DNA of 13,042 nucleotides from Spirogloea muscicola (Eukaryota; Streptophyta; Zygnematophyceae; Spirogloeales; Spirogloeaceae). Below the pieces are notes generated by a model. That model ran no database searches, was not told the origin of the DNA, and saw nothing but the letters and a program-made list of their open reading frames with translations. Each line of letters opens with the position of its first letter. The first letter of the stretch is position 1. The translations under genes and the position numbers were made by a program. The stretch lies in contig WELB01000343.1 in NCBI GenBank assembly GCA_009602725.1, forward strand, positions 63,294 through 76,335. Reading direction: 5' to 3'. Shown here piece by piece: positions 1-9,369 of this stretch.

Positions 1-53
<53 letters not shown>
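1..53 (+). repeat. (CCG)n trinucleotide array
   Basis: About seventeen perfect CCG/CGC units begin the window, directly upstream of the LRR gene. The array may be 5' untranslated or part of an upstream exon. It probably continues past the window edge. Confidence 0.9.
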
Positions 54-120
54 AAGTCGGTGGCAATAGCGGCGGTGGCCGTGGTATTGCGGTAGCGGAA
101 GTGCTGCCGCACGCCGGTAG

Positions 121-3100
121 TGCTCATTGCTGGCCCTGCCTGCTCCTGCACAGTGGACGCGCTCAATGAGCTGAAGCCCTACCTGGGGTGGCGCGTCGTG
201 TACGGCTGGGCGGCGACGATCCCTGCGGCGGCGGCGGCGGCAGCGGCGGCGGCGGCGGCGGCGGGGCGCCCCCCTGGGATGGCGTGGTCTGCTCCACTCC
301 GCTGCCCGGCGGTGACAGCGCCGTCATTGGCCTGTGAGCCCCCCGAACCCTAACTCTAAATCCTCTACCCTTGCAGCTCATTCTGCAGCGCCGCAGGCGC
401 CGGGCTCAGGCTGTACGACAACGGGTTTAGGGTTTAGATATTAGGATAAGGGTTCAGGGGACGCCAGGCGCGCAAGTAAGCAGGCTTTGACGCGGAGCGC
501 AAGCGCAACGCATGGCCCAAGCTCCAAGCTTCATGGATCATTCATCTGAGGAGCATCTGTCGTGGCTGTCAAAGTCATCTATGCGTCAAATTCTTGACCG
601 TCGAATGCACATCCTGACTCTTCGTACTCGAAGCGTACAATAATGTGAAAGCCTCGAAAATCTGTAGCTTAGAAATGCTGAGCCATAAGTACCATCCGAA
701 TTGCGAAAGCTGAATCATCCAGGAGTTCAATGTAGGTGGAGACCTTTGACCGCCGCCCTGACTGCAGTGCGCCTGGCACACATTGCGCTCAGGCAGCTGG
801 CGCAGGCGGCGATCACGGGGCCCTTCCCGCTGGCACTCACGCGCCTCGCCGATCTCCGGAAGCTGTGAGGGAGCCCGCCCTCCGCTTCTCCCATGCGGTG
901 CCACCTCTGCTGCCAGTTCTTACATCCTAAACCCTAAACCTACACCTAACCCAACCCTAAATTATAATTCCTCCCACTACTTTTAGCTAGCGCTTCTTTG
1001 AGCTGCCAAGAGTGAACAGCAGCTCCTTCCGTTACTCCTCCCATGTCCTTCATCCTCCAGTATCCTCCATCCTTGGCAAGTGCGTCGGGATGAGGCGCCA
1101 ATAACTCCTGAAGGTGCCTCTCTTCATTGGCGTGGCACTGGCCAGGGACATGCACGGCAACCGGCTCACGGGGCCCATCCCGCCTGAGATTGCCAACCTC
1201 ACCCATCTTGAAGTCCTGTGAGACAGCAGCCTGGACTCTCGTATTCATCGCACTTGATTGCCTAGCAGATTTCTCCGGAGGGTAACCAGACATGTTTGTA
1301 TATCCTGACATGTAGTCAGTACAACCTGGTCCATATCTCCATACACTATACTTTGGGCTGTGCTGTGAACGCCTTGCAATGGCAACTTGAATATGAGCAC
1401 TTCTGTGGCCCCCGCAACATTGTATCAAAAACTGATGTTGGCATGGGCGTTGTCGGCCACATGCTAAAACTTAAGCTTGTGTCATGTGAAAGAGCAGCTG
1501 CATCAGCTCGTCGCGGTATAGGTCAGCTCGGCTCGGTACTGCCTGACATTTCCTGGCTCTGCAGGAACCTGCGGTGGAACAAGCTAGAGAAGGAGCTGCC
1601 TCCGGAGCTTGGCAGCCTCCATAGCCTCCAATACCTGTGAGCCAACCGGCTGTTGGCTTCGTGAATGAGCGCTGTGCTTGAGACGTCTTGCCTTTCCGCG
1701 GTTTGGGCTGCTGGCGCCAGTAGCCCATGTAATGGGTCCGCCTGGCCTTTGCAGGTCGTTGAGTTTCAACAGCCTGCGAGGCCACATTCCAGCGGCCTTG
1801 GGTAACCTCGCTGATCTGCGTTACCTCTTTTTGCACGAGAACCGGTTCACAGGGGACATCCCACCGGAGCTGGGGCGCCTGAAGCATCTCCGCCACCTGT
1901 GAGAGACCAAAAAAGATAGTGATAAGGGTTTTGTTTACATTGTAGTGTGATCTACTGGTCATCTTACAGTACTGGATTTGATTTCATGCTTACTAGTGCT
2001 TCTGAGGGTAACAATATAGCTTTCCAAAGATAGGGCATCACATTGACCAGATTATACATTTTTCCTACTGTGTAGCGGCTGCACTTCCTTCATTCTGTTC
2101 TATTATTTTGTAGTTTTCCCTTTCATTCACTCTCAAGATCCCATCATGCATAGCAGTTGAAGCCAATCAGTTTGGCTTGCCAGCAACTTCGATATATCGG
2201 CGTGACGGAGCTGTTCATAGGGACTGGCTTTCAAGTGCCCGACCTGCTAACCGTCGCTCTCGTGGCATGGCGAGCCTGCAGGGACTTGAGTAATAACGTC
2301 CTCACTGGCACCATCAGTAGTGTGGTCGCCAAGCACGGCTGCTTCCCCTCTCTGCGCTCTCTGTACGACCGCTGCTCAACTCCTGATCATTGATCTCGTC
2401 TTCAGGAATCAACTTGCCTGCAGCACGCCTCTTAGTCCCTCCTGGCTTCCACTCCGGGTTCCAGTCGGCCATTCTTTTGATGCGGCATCGTAGATTACAA
2501 ACCATTGCTTAATGCTGTCTGCTGTTGCATGCTGCCGCCAGCACTCCCTTTCGACGCCCCCCCCTCCTCTGTCCCCTCCCTCCTCTCATCCTCCCTCTCA
2601 TGTTATGTGGGGACTCTTCTATTCATGCTTGATTACCCAAGCTTCGCAGTGCCGCAAGAGCTTTGGACAACGTGCACTGCGACGTGGAGGGGAACCCCTT
2701 CAAGTGATTGACGCCAGAGCTTGTGGCAATCCTTCTCTGCACTTGTTTGCAGCTACCTGAATAACAACAAGCTGACGGGCACCATACCTAAAGCACTAGT
2801 GAAGCTCCAGCTGCTGGAGATCCTGTGAGGACCAACAGCCCCCCTCAAAGTGTCAAGCTCTGAAAGTCACAAGTTGCATGCAATGCCCGTCATGCATCGA
2901 CTCGTCTCCTCGTTCCTAGTCTAGTCCACGTTCTCAGTGGGCTTTCTCAAAGTGCTGGCGTCCACTGCTAGGTATCTGTCTCACAACCATCTCCGGGGGA
3001 CGGTTCCAGAGGAGCTTGCGGGCCTCCCAGTCCTCACCTTCCTGTATGAATAAATGCAGCTGACAATATGCCAACTCATCCTCCCCTCCCCCCACCCAGC

Positions 3101-3828
3101 CCCCTCGCTTAGTCATTCCCTTAGTCTACCAGTCATTTTGCAAGCACAGGGTTATCTCAGAAGACCACTTTGGACCAATTGAGATGGGAGTGTGCTGGAC
3201 TTTAGGCTCTAGGCTCCAGTCTATGGGCTTCTGTCTCTTTAGCGGACAGGCAGCATGGGCCATCCTGATCTGCTTATGAGATGCCTAGCGGTCTGCATTC
3301 TTGATGTCACGATAGGGTTTGAAGTGTAGCATCTGAATGTGCAAATGCCAAGGGTCCTGTGGTTGTCTGACTGGAGGTTACCATCACGGGCAGGTACTTG
3401 AACAATAATCGCCTCGTTGGCAGCATCCCCAGCACCTTCGCCCAGCATCCCAGCCTCCAAGAGATGTGAGTGAAGCTGTTCATTATGCGGTTAGGCTACT
3501 TTGTGCCTTGCTCATATGTCAGGTCCTAGGTATGGACTGAAGGGCTAGTGCAGGGTCTGCAACTTGCTACCACATTCTAGCTTCCACTACACTCGCGTCA
3601 GCCTCTTGTGACCACAGCAGGACCTGCCTAGCACTTGTAGTCAGCTCGCGGGCTGCATGCTATCTGTGCAGCATGTCAGGCGCCTCTCTTGACAGGTTTG
3701 ACGAACCTAATAGAGGACACTAGGTTCGCAGGTACATAGAGGGCAACGATTTTGACGACGGGACAAAGGCCATTGGCCTGCACCAGACCCTGCAGGCGTC
3801 CGAGAGCGAGTTCCTTGTGGGCTCGTAA
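121..3828 (+). CDS. Secreted-type leucine-rich-repeat protein, 10 exons, 5' end incomplete
   Basis: Exons: about 121-333, 793-864, 1146-1217, 1565-1636, 1755-1898, 2282-2362, 2753-2824, 2972-3043, 3394-3465, 3732-3828 (TAA 3826-3828). All joins are phase 2 (CT or AT before GT, AG before the next base). Exon 1 encodes an LRR N-terminal cap (ALNELKPYLGWRVVYGW, then GDDPCG and PPWDGVVCS). About nine plant-type repeats of the LxLxxNxLxGxIPxxLxxLxxLxxL form follow, e.g. NLRWNKLEKELPPELG and YLNNNKLTGTIPKAL. The end is a cap (MYIEGNDFDDGTKAIGLHQT) and FLVGS. No kinase or membrane helix is visible. Order and cap match a land-plant LRR family remembered as Arabidopsis At1g13910-like; its function is not known to me. 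VLIAGPACSC before the cap could be the end of a signal peptide. No in-frame ATG lies in the window, and TAG at 93-95 closes the frame, so an upstream exon is likely (acceptor 119-120 or 149-150). The reading frame breaks near 210. Confidence 0.85.
207..214 (+). other. Apparent one-base frameshift in LRR exon 1
   Basis: The cap reads ...GWRVVYGW in one frame up to TGG at 207-209. The conserved continuation GDDPCG...PPWDGVVCS...VIGL is read one frame over, starting at GGC 212-214. Only two bases (210-211) lie between, where three would give W-x-GDDPCG. The downstream frame is the one that joins exon 2 in phase. No GT-AG pair fits the gap. Either a base is missing from this GC-rich assembly, or this copy is broken. 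Confidence 0.6.
344..460 (+). repeat. Telomere-like motifs in LRR intron 1, both orientations
   Basis: AACCCTAA at 346-353 is followed by GGGTTTAGGGTTTAG at 423-437 and AAGGGTTCAGGG near 446-457. The first is in the CCCTAA orientation and the others in TTTAGGG. All lie in intron 1 (334-792). Confidence 0.65.
926..960 (+). repeat. Telomere-like CCCTAAA repeats in LRR intron 2
   Basis: CCTAAACCCTAAACC is followed by CACCTAACCCAACCCTAAA. This is about five degenerate units of the plant-type CCCTAAA repeat, in intron 2 (865-1145). Confidence 0.7.
2650..2707 (+). other. Possible alternative early-terminating exon in LRR intron 6
   Basis: After the acceptor-like TTCGCAG ending at 2649, a 58-base segment joins in phase to the exon ending at 2362. 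It adds LAARALDNVHCDVEGNPFK and then TGA (2705-2707). The peptide resembles an LRR C-terminal cap (HCxxEGNPF). Use of this exon would give a protein ending after the sixth repeat. It has no counterpart in the remembered plant homologues and could be chance, so this is a candidate only. Confidence 0.25.
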
Positions 3829-4286
3829 ATCTCCTTTCCACCTTCTACTTGATTCTGTGTATCTGCTACAATCTTGATATTCTGACAGAAGCCATAACGT
3901 GTGCAGCAACTCGAAATAGAACTAGCAACACTTAACAGACATTACATGGATGCTAATTGTCTGCATGCACTTCACAAGCAAGGACAAGATTGCAGCAGCC
4001 TAATAGTGGAGACTTGCACTTGGATGATGGAGACTTGAACTTGATAAGCAACGCCTTATCTTGATGCACTATGCGTTCTTTGGGCTGTGGTCAGTGGCGG
4101 AGCTTCATATGCTGCTGACCGAAGTGAAAGACTGTGTCTTTAAGAAATCCCAGTGCACTTCACTCAGTCTGCATCTTGCTCTCTTTGCACAAGTCGCTCA
4201 TGACTGTCACACATTTGTTTCTTTAAGCCAAGTGCTACCCCATTCCACAAGCGTTCCTTGTTGTGTAGTGGTTTGGCTGCTGACTG
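3829..4286. other. Convergent intergenic spacer (3' regions of the LRR and GT genes)
   Basis: This is 458 bases between two facing stop codons. It holds no coding segment I can support. A minus-strand TGTAA (3942-3946), the usual green-algal polyadenylation signal, lies 341 bases past the GT stop and may be its signal. No TGTAA was found on the plus strand for the LRR gene. Two near-identical 16-base units (4007-4022 and 4028-4043, TGGAGACTTGmACTTG, one mismatch) are in direct orientation. Confidence 0.5.
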
Positions 4287-7200
4287 TCACGCCTTGCAGG
4301 TGCTCCTCTCCTTGAGCTCAATCCAGCGGGAGAAGTACTCAGTTGAGCGTACTGTGTGGTACCAAAGCATGGCCTGCAATTGATGGAGAGCATCACTGAT
4401 AGTAAGTAAACCTGTCGAGTGATCACGAAGGTCCTCCCAAAAATCATTTTCAGTAGATTGTGTTAAGCTGTAGAGCAACTACCTATCAGCATCTTAAGAG
4501 TATGTCAGGTTCTCATGGCAGATTGAGTCCTCACCCCTATAAAATTAGAGGCGCGATTGTCGTGCATGTCTTGGATAGCTGTGTCCATGGCAAGGCCAAG
4601 CAGCCGCTCATTGCGATCCATTGAGAAGGTTGACTCCAGGATCTCAAACCCCTGCTCCGTCCAGATGAAGGCCACTCTGTTAGTTCCAACAATAATGTAA
4701 GCATTCCAGATACAGGTTGCCTCCCAGAGTGCCAAATTACAGGTGTGTCAAGTCCTCACAGATAGGTGCCTCATATGGCCAAGCAAGGAGAAAGTAAACC
4801 AGCAATTCAATCAAGCTCCGAGTTATTCCCGTTGCTTCTGGTCATGCCCAAGGCCCTACTTTACACAGACTTCCCGAACCTCAAAGCCAACAGGAAGGCC
4901 TGAGAGCGACAGACAGTTTTGCGGCATCGATGGATCACCTTGGCCTGACATGCGGCCCACAGCTGACCGTCCTGGTAGAGCCGTGCTGAGTCTCGCACAA
5001 AGTCCTCGGCGGTTGTGGCTCCCTCAAGGCCTCCCCAAGTGCCGCCGCCGCCGCACTGCCACCGCTTTCCAGCATCACCGCTGGCGCCCGCCGGCTGCAA
5101 GGCGTTCAGGGTTGCCGAGGGGGCACCAAGGCCCTCGCTGCCGATCGGCGTCGTGCACGCCGGCAGGCCATGGTGCCAGCTGTCTAAGATCTTGCCCTTG
5201 AGGCCCGCTCCAAAGCGCAGCGGCGCCAGGCATACTGGATGATGCCATCAGCAGAATCAGTAATATCTAAAATTGTTTCAAGTCAAGGGCTTACTTAATC
5301 AGGTAATAAGCTTCTGTCTAGGATTGCGTGTTGAACCCTAATCTTCACAACGCTGCACCTTGACAGGTACACCAAATTGAGCAGCTGCAGCAGCTACTGC
5401 ACATTGGGCTGTGTTCACCTCGATACGAGGCAAGCATCGCCAATGATGGCGCATGGCCTTTGACGAGGAAGCCTGCTTGAGTGTTCTGAAGCGCCAGGTC
5501 GGCCCGGTCCATGAACGCGCCGTAGACGTGGCACTCCGCAGCCGGCAGCTGCGCCCGTGGGAGTCGTCGCAAGCAGACTGATCTATGTTGAGAAGCGACA
5601 GACGGCGTGGCAGCCTTGCCGGGCAACTAACAGGTGGACGGGCTGGCAAGCTGCACCTCCTTCCGTATTCCGGGCCACAGCTCCGTTGCCAGCCACTCCA
5701 CAGAGTCGCGATTTGGCGGGTGCTTGAAATTACCTGGACACAGCAAACAGGTTCGGCAGATCACCACCAGGGCGGAGCGGCTGCACCGCACTGTATGCAT
5801 GGGTACCAGGCATTCAGCACGCCCATGAGCTTACAGTCACAGGTCCAGATTGACGAGGTTACGAGGAATTGCAGGGATCAGGCGTATTTATGCAGCTCTT
5901 GCTTAGGCAACCATCAAGGGAAGGAAACGAGCCTTATAGCTTGCTCCTAATTTGCCAAGCATACGATAAGGAACAAGGAGAAGAAAGTCATGGGCGCAAC
6001 CTCCATGTGCTCACCAATGGTTACGAAGTGCTTGCGCTTCTCAAAGGTAAGCGCTACGGTAGAAGGTGGGGGTGTTGAGTAGTAGAAGGACGCAAGGGCG
6101 ACCTTGTGGGCCGGCACACTGTAGCAGTCCACAAGAAGGTGCTGCTCAAAAGCCGAGCACACCTGAGCAGCCAACAAGCCGATGAGGAACGGGAAAGCCT
6201 GAGTGCAAAGACGGGCTGCACTTGGTTGTTGTTGCATCTGTGTACAATACTTTGACAAATGCGTTAAGTATCAACGCTCAAGAGTGTGACTTGTGTTCTG
6301 ACTGTATGTTTGGATCTTGGGCCAAAACAACAGAATTATGAAAATCACCAGGCACAGCAATGTGTGCTGCCGATGGCCATGACCCAGCGAGGAGCACAGG
6401 TTTGTAGGGCGCTGACCAGGGCAAGGTCCGAGCGATGAATGGCCGAGAGCTCGCGGACGAGTTCAGCGGATGTGGCCGCCGGACGGTGCTGCAGGGCCTC
6501 CAAGATGGAGGCCCCCGCTTTGACTATGCCCATCCTCCCTGAGCCGCTCCCCCGTGCATCACTGACCACCTCTTAGTTAAGATCCAGCGTCCAAGCGAGG
6601 ATGACAATGGGCACAGTTGGTGCTCGTGCGGCGTGCAGGCAGAGGCTACTCATCTAGACTGCTGAATCCTATTGAAGACCATCATGTTACTACCCGGATG
6701 TCAACCTGGACCTGAGAACCCTAGGCCTGCAGCCTGCAGCACCTGGTGCCGCCAGAGCTGGGGGGAGCAGCAGCAGGCCAGGCTTGCCAAGAATCGCACG
6801 CTGCCATTACCTAGCACGTCGGAGTGAGCTGGTCCAGTGTTCACTACAGCGCCTCCCGTCTAGGATCTATGTGGTGTTTGAAGTCATCCACGGTTGATGG
6901 GTTTCTGTACCGAGCCGGAGGAAGTGGAGGTCGCATGTGTCGAGGACGCGGAGGGCGCCGGGGCAGAGCTCTCGTACGCGGAATGAGAAGGCCTCCTCGA
7001 TTGTGAACCTGCGGCACAACCAACCCTGGCGGCTCTGAAAGCGATGACAGCGACGGCCTTGGCATTGGCTTGCGCAGTGCTGGACGCCTCGAAGTACAGC
7101 GCCTGTGGCATGGCTTAGTGACGCAATGGAATCCTTTTTCTGACTAGTCCTATGCTAACCTGTCGAAGATGCAAATTTGGGGTCGCACGTCGCGCAGGAC

Positions 7201-8176
7201 CGCAGCAAAGCGCTCCTCACTGCGGCAGTGAATGCCCATATGCTGTTTTGCATCAGCAGAGGGCTGATCCTGGTGCAGGCGCCTGCATTGTGGTCGAGGG
7301 TGCGGGCGGCCAGCATGCCCGCCATGCACACGCGCCGCGGCAACCAGGACGGTGCTGTACTTGTTCGGAAGGCAGTGGAATGTAGCAATGCCAGCAGCCT
7401 CCAGCTCCGTCACGTACTCATTCTGCCGGCATGGACTGCATGTGCGCCGCCCCAGCCAGAGCTCAGCAGAAGGCTCGCCATTTGCTCCGACGCGCCAGAT
7501 GGGCCACAGCTACCGCCAATCCCTCATTCCGGCATAGCAGAGCACCAAATGCAGGGGTTTAAGATTGGATATTATTATATGGGGTTTCAGAGCAGGGTTT
7601 TGGTTTGGGTTTGGCGTGAGTGCTCGGGAGGGCTGAAGGGTCTTGGGCTCAGAAGAGTTGCAGCTGCTGATATTGAAAGTGCGGCTGTAAATGCCAAGCC
7701 AGGTGCATGCAAAGGGTCCTGTGCTCGAAGCTCCACTGAGCAGCAGCGAGGCCGAGCTCGCACCTGGCAAAGGCCACGGCATGGCCGCGCCGCTGGAAGG
7801 CCCGCGCCAGCTGCCAGAGGCGGACGCCGGCCGCTGTGCTCCGGTGCTCGGGCCTTCAATTGGGCAGCGGCGGCTCCCGCTCAGCAACCAGAGGCTGTAA
7901 CAGCAGCGGCATTGCCATGTAGCCGTCGTCTCAGCAGAAGGCGGCGACTCACCACGTTTTGCCGATCAGCAGCACCGGCCCGGCGGCGGCGGCGGCGCCG
8001 GGAGCTGAATCCTCGGGTGGCGGCGGCCGGTGCTGCGTGGCCGCGGTGGCCGCTGCAGATCGATGGCGAGGCGCCGCCACGGTGGGCCGCCAAGGCCGCC
8101 GGCGCGCCGCTCCGCAACGGCGCGCTGTGATCGCAGTCGACAACAGCGCGGCCGTCGCTGCGCCGACGTGGGCCAT
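4287..8176 (-). CDS. GT-B glycosyltransferase (GT4 / Glyco_trans_1_4-like), 11 exons
   Basis: Exons in transcript order: 8176-7953, 7853-7764, 7435-7160, 7008-6911, 6538-6417, 6162-6015, 5733-5657, 5548-5419, 5234-4939, 4651-4535, 4373-4287 (TGA). All phases agree, giving 554 residues. N-terminal Rossmann domain: GPVLLIGKTW (about 66-75), AAGVRLWQLARAF, a loop ICIFDR/FTIEEAFSFRVREL, then VLDTCDLHFLRLGR. C-terminal donor-binding domain: FVTIGNFKHPPNRDSVEWL (from about 315), AECHVYGAF, FLVKGHAPSL, YRVCLAPLRFGAGLKGKI (from about 387), SWHHGLPACTTPIGSEGL, and an LYQDGQLW helix. The end has RSTEYFSRWIELKE. The APLRFGAGLKGK...GLP..TTPIG.EG pattern is that of bacterial and algal retaining glycosyltransferases. 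Donor and acceptor are unknown. 8176 is the first in-frame ATG; residues 1-50 are Ala/Arg/Ser/Thr-rich without acids, like a transit peptide. The frame stays open to a GTG at 8296. The sixth exon's upstream donor GTCAGC is weak. Confidence 0.88.
7243..7344 (-). other. Possible optional in-frame intron inside GT exon 3
   Basis: Exon 3 reads through without a stop from PCRQNEYVTELEAAG to EERFAAVLRDVRPQICIFD. Its middle is Arg/His/Gly-rich and unlike the family, where the two parts are close together. GTTGCC (7339-7344) could be a donor and ACAG before 7242 an acceptor. They would remove 102 bases (34 codons) and keep the frame. Both forms would be translatable. Confidence 0.3.
7554..7615 (+). 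repeat. Degenerate telomere-like GGGTTT repeats in GT intron 2
   Basis: The plus strand holds GGGGTTTAAG, then GGGGTTTCAG, GGGTTTTGG and TTTGGGTTTGG within about 60 bases. These are imperfect relatives of TTTAGGG. They lie in the intron 7436-7763 of the GT gene and contain no exon. Confidence 0.5.
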
Positions 8177-9088
8177 GCGCTCTCCTCCTCCCCCCAGTGG
8201 ACTGGCCTCCGCAGCACCCACCTGGCGCTGCCCGCCGCCGCAGCCGCCACCAAGGTCCGCAGGTGCTGCTTTCCGGTAGTCTGCCTCGACACTCACACTG
8301 GCTCGGCAAGCAGCAACAGAAGGCGAGCGCGCTACCAGACTGCAGTTGCTGGTGCTTGTTCACGAGCCCTTGGCACTCAGTAAAGCAATCCCAAAACCAG
8401 GTCCTGGCGTCAAACAACGTTGGAGGTCAGGGTGAAGTTCACATATCAAAATATAGGTGATTCAGCACTCGACATTTAGCAGTCCACCACTACTACAAGG
8501 TCAAGCTCAGGGTTCAGGGCACTTGCCCGAGCGGCCCTTATCTGGCGACTTTTTGCACCTTGTCCTTCCCAATCTCTCAGTCTTGTGTCTTGGTTGCAAC
8601 TTGCCAAGTAAGCTGAGAAGGACATTGTGGTCGTGGCATTGTCATTCTTGAGGTATTGCGTTTCAATAACTATCCATTGTCCACTTGGCTGATCGCCAGT
8701 TGCACAACTCCTCTCCCTGTACTTTGGGTGGCCACTCACTGCAATCTGGACACCAATGGAGAGGCCGCTCATGATCAATTACACCTCTCACACTGTGCAA
8801 AGCTTTGAGTAAAAGCCGGCACATGAACGGAAACTGCTGGTACCAACTCAAGAAGGATGACCAATAGTTAATGCAAGCATTCATCAGATGTCACACAGAC
8901 CTATTTCCCTCAACCATTAAAAGCTTCCAATGTGCAGTGATGGCGATGACATCAATAACGGTAATTGTGCTGTAAAAGACTTTCCTTTTTGGAGTATGCA
9001 CAGTCAGGTTCTAGAAATTAGATCGGCATTCCATGCTCAAACCTCCCTTAAGCAGCCGTGAATATTGCGCCAGAGTCAATAGGCCAAT

Positions 9089-9093
9089 TTACA
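9089..9093 (-). terminator. Candidate TGTAA polyadenylation signal of the carrier gene
   Basis: Minus-strand TGTAA lies 117 bases past the distal stop codon (9210-9212). TGTAA is the common green-algal polyadenylation signal and normally sits shortly before the cleavage site. No minus-strand TGTAA was seen between the two alternative last exons, so the proximal exon may share this end or use another signal. Confidence 0.4.
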
Positions 9094-9148
9094 TGGCATA
9101 TCAATCTAAGGTCACAGGCTCGGCAAAGTGGCCGAAAGAAATGACACA

Positions 9149-9175
9149 GGGGGGAGGGGGCGGGGTGGGGGGGGG
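9149..9175 (+). other. G-quadruplex-capable run in the carrier 3' untranslated region
   Basis: Four G-runs (6, 5, 4 and 9 bases) are separated by single bases A, C and T. This is an ideal intramolecular G-quadruplex pattern on the plus strand, which is the template strand for the carrier gene. It lies 35-61 bases past the distal stop, before the candidate TGTAA. The transcript carries the C-rich complement. Confidence 0.6.
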
Positions 9176-9209
9176 ATGGAGAAATCCGCTGCGGACGGGG
9201 CAAGAGAGG

Positions 9210-9369
9210 TCAGTGCCACAAATGCAGCCCAGCGTCCACATTCAGCTTCTCCCTCTCGTGAATCGTATACTTGACAAGCTCGTAGCACGAGACGACGATG
9301 CCTGTGGCTGGCCCCGCACGCGCGATGCGTGGCCCCAGGCCTGTGAATAGGCCGCGCACTCTGCTCTCT
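9210..9369 (-). CDS. MTM1: Distal alternative last exon of the carrier
   Basis: Acceptor GTGCAG ends at 9370. The first base A completes the AG|A arginine codon left by the exon ending at 10182. The exon encodes ESRVRGLFTGLGPRIARAGP, then A-T-G-I-V-V-S-C-YELVK and a 19-residue tail, ending TGA 9210-9212. It contains the sixth helix with its [FY][DE]xx[KR] motif (YELVK). It resembles the plant MTM1 end (GLFTGVGPR, YEVVKY) more than the proximal exon does, so it is likely the ancestral form. Confidence 0.85.

Larger units (their letters stand above)
8177..9209. other. Intergenic region: GT 5' flank and carrier 3' flank
   Basis: No recognisable gene lies here. The part next to 8177 is a GC-rich in-frame extension of GT exon 1 (open to 8296) and is probably the GT 5' leader or promoter. 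8300-9090 is of mixed composition. Its longest frame (minus, 8476-8778) resembles no family I know and shows no exon-like phase logic. 9089-9209 is the probable 3' untranslated region of the carrier. Confidence 0.5.

Noticed and set aside
4861-4905. Minus-strand GFEVREV-like peptide between GT exons 9 and 10, resembling the start of exon 10 (GFEILE)
   Set aside because: Its phase does not join the exon ending at 4939, and that join would leave only a 39-base intron. The segment at 4535-4651 fits in phase and matches the family, so this is probably chance.
7177-8130. Long plus-strand open frame of 317 codons
   Set aside because: It lies opposite GT exons 1-3, whose minus-strand reading is supported by splice phases and family motifs. 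The protein is Ala/Arg-rich with no recognisable domain, so it is an antisense shadow in GC-rich DNA.
8476-8778. Minus-strand open frame of 100 codons between GT and carrier
   Set aside because: It has no recognised family, no supporting splice sites and ordinary intergenic composition.
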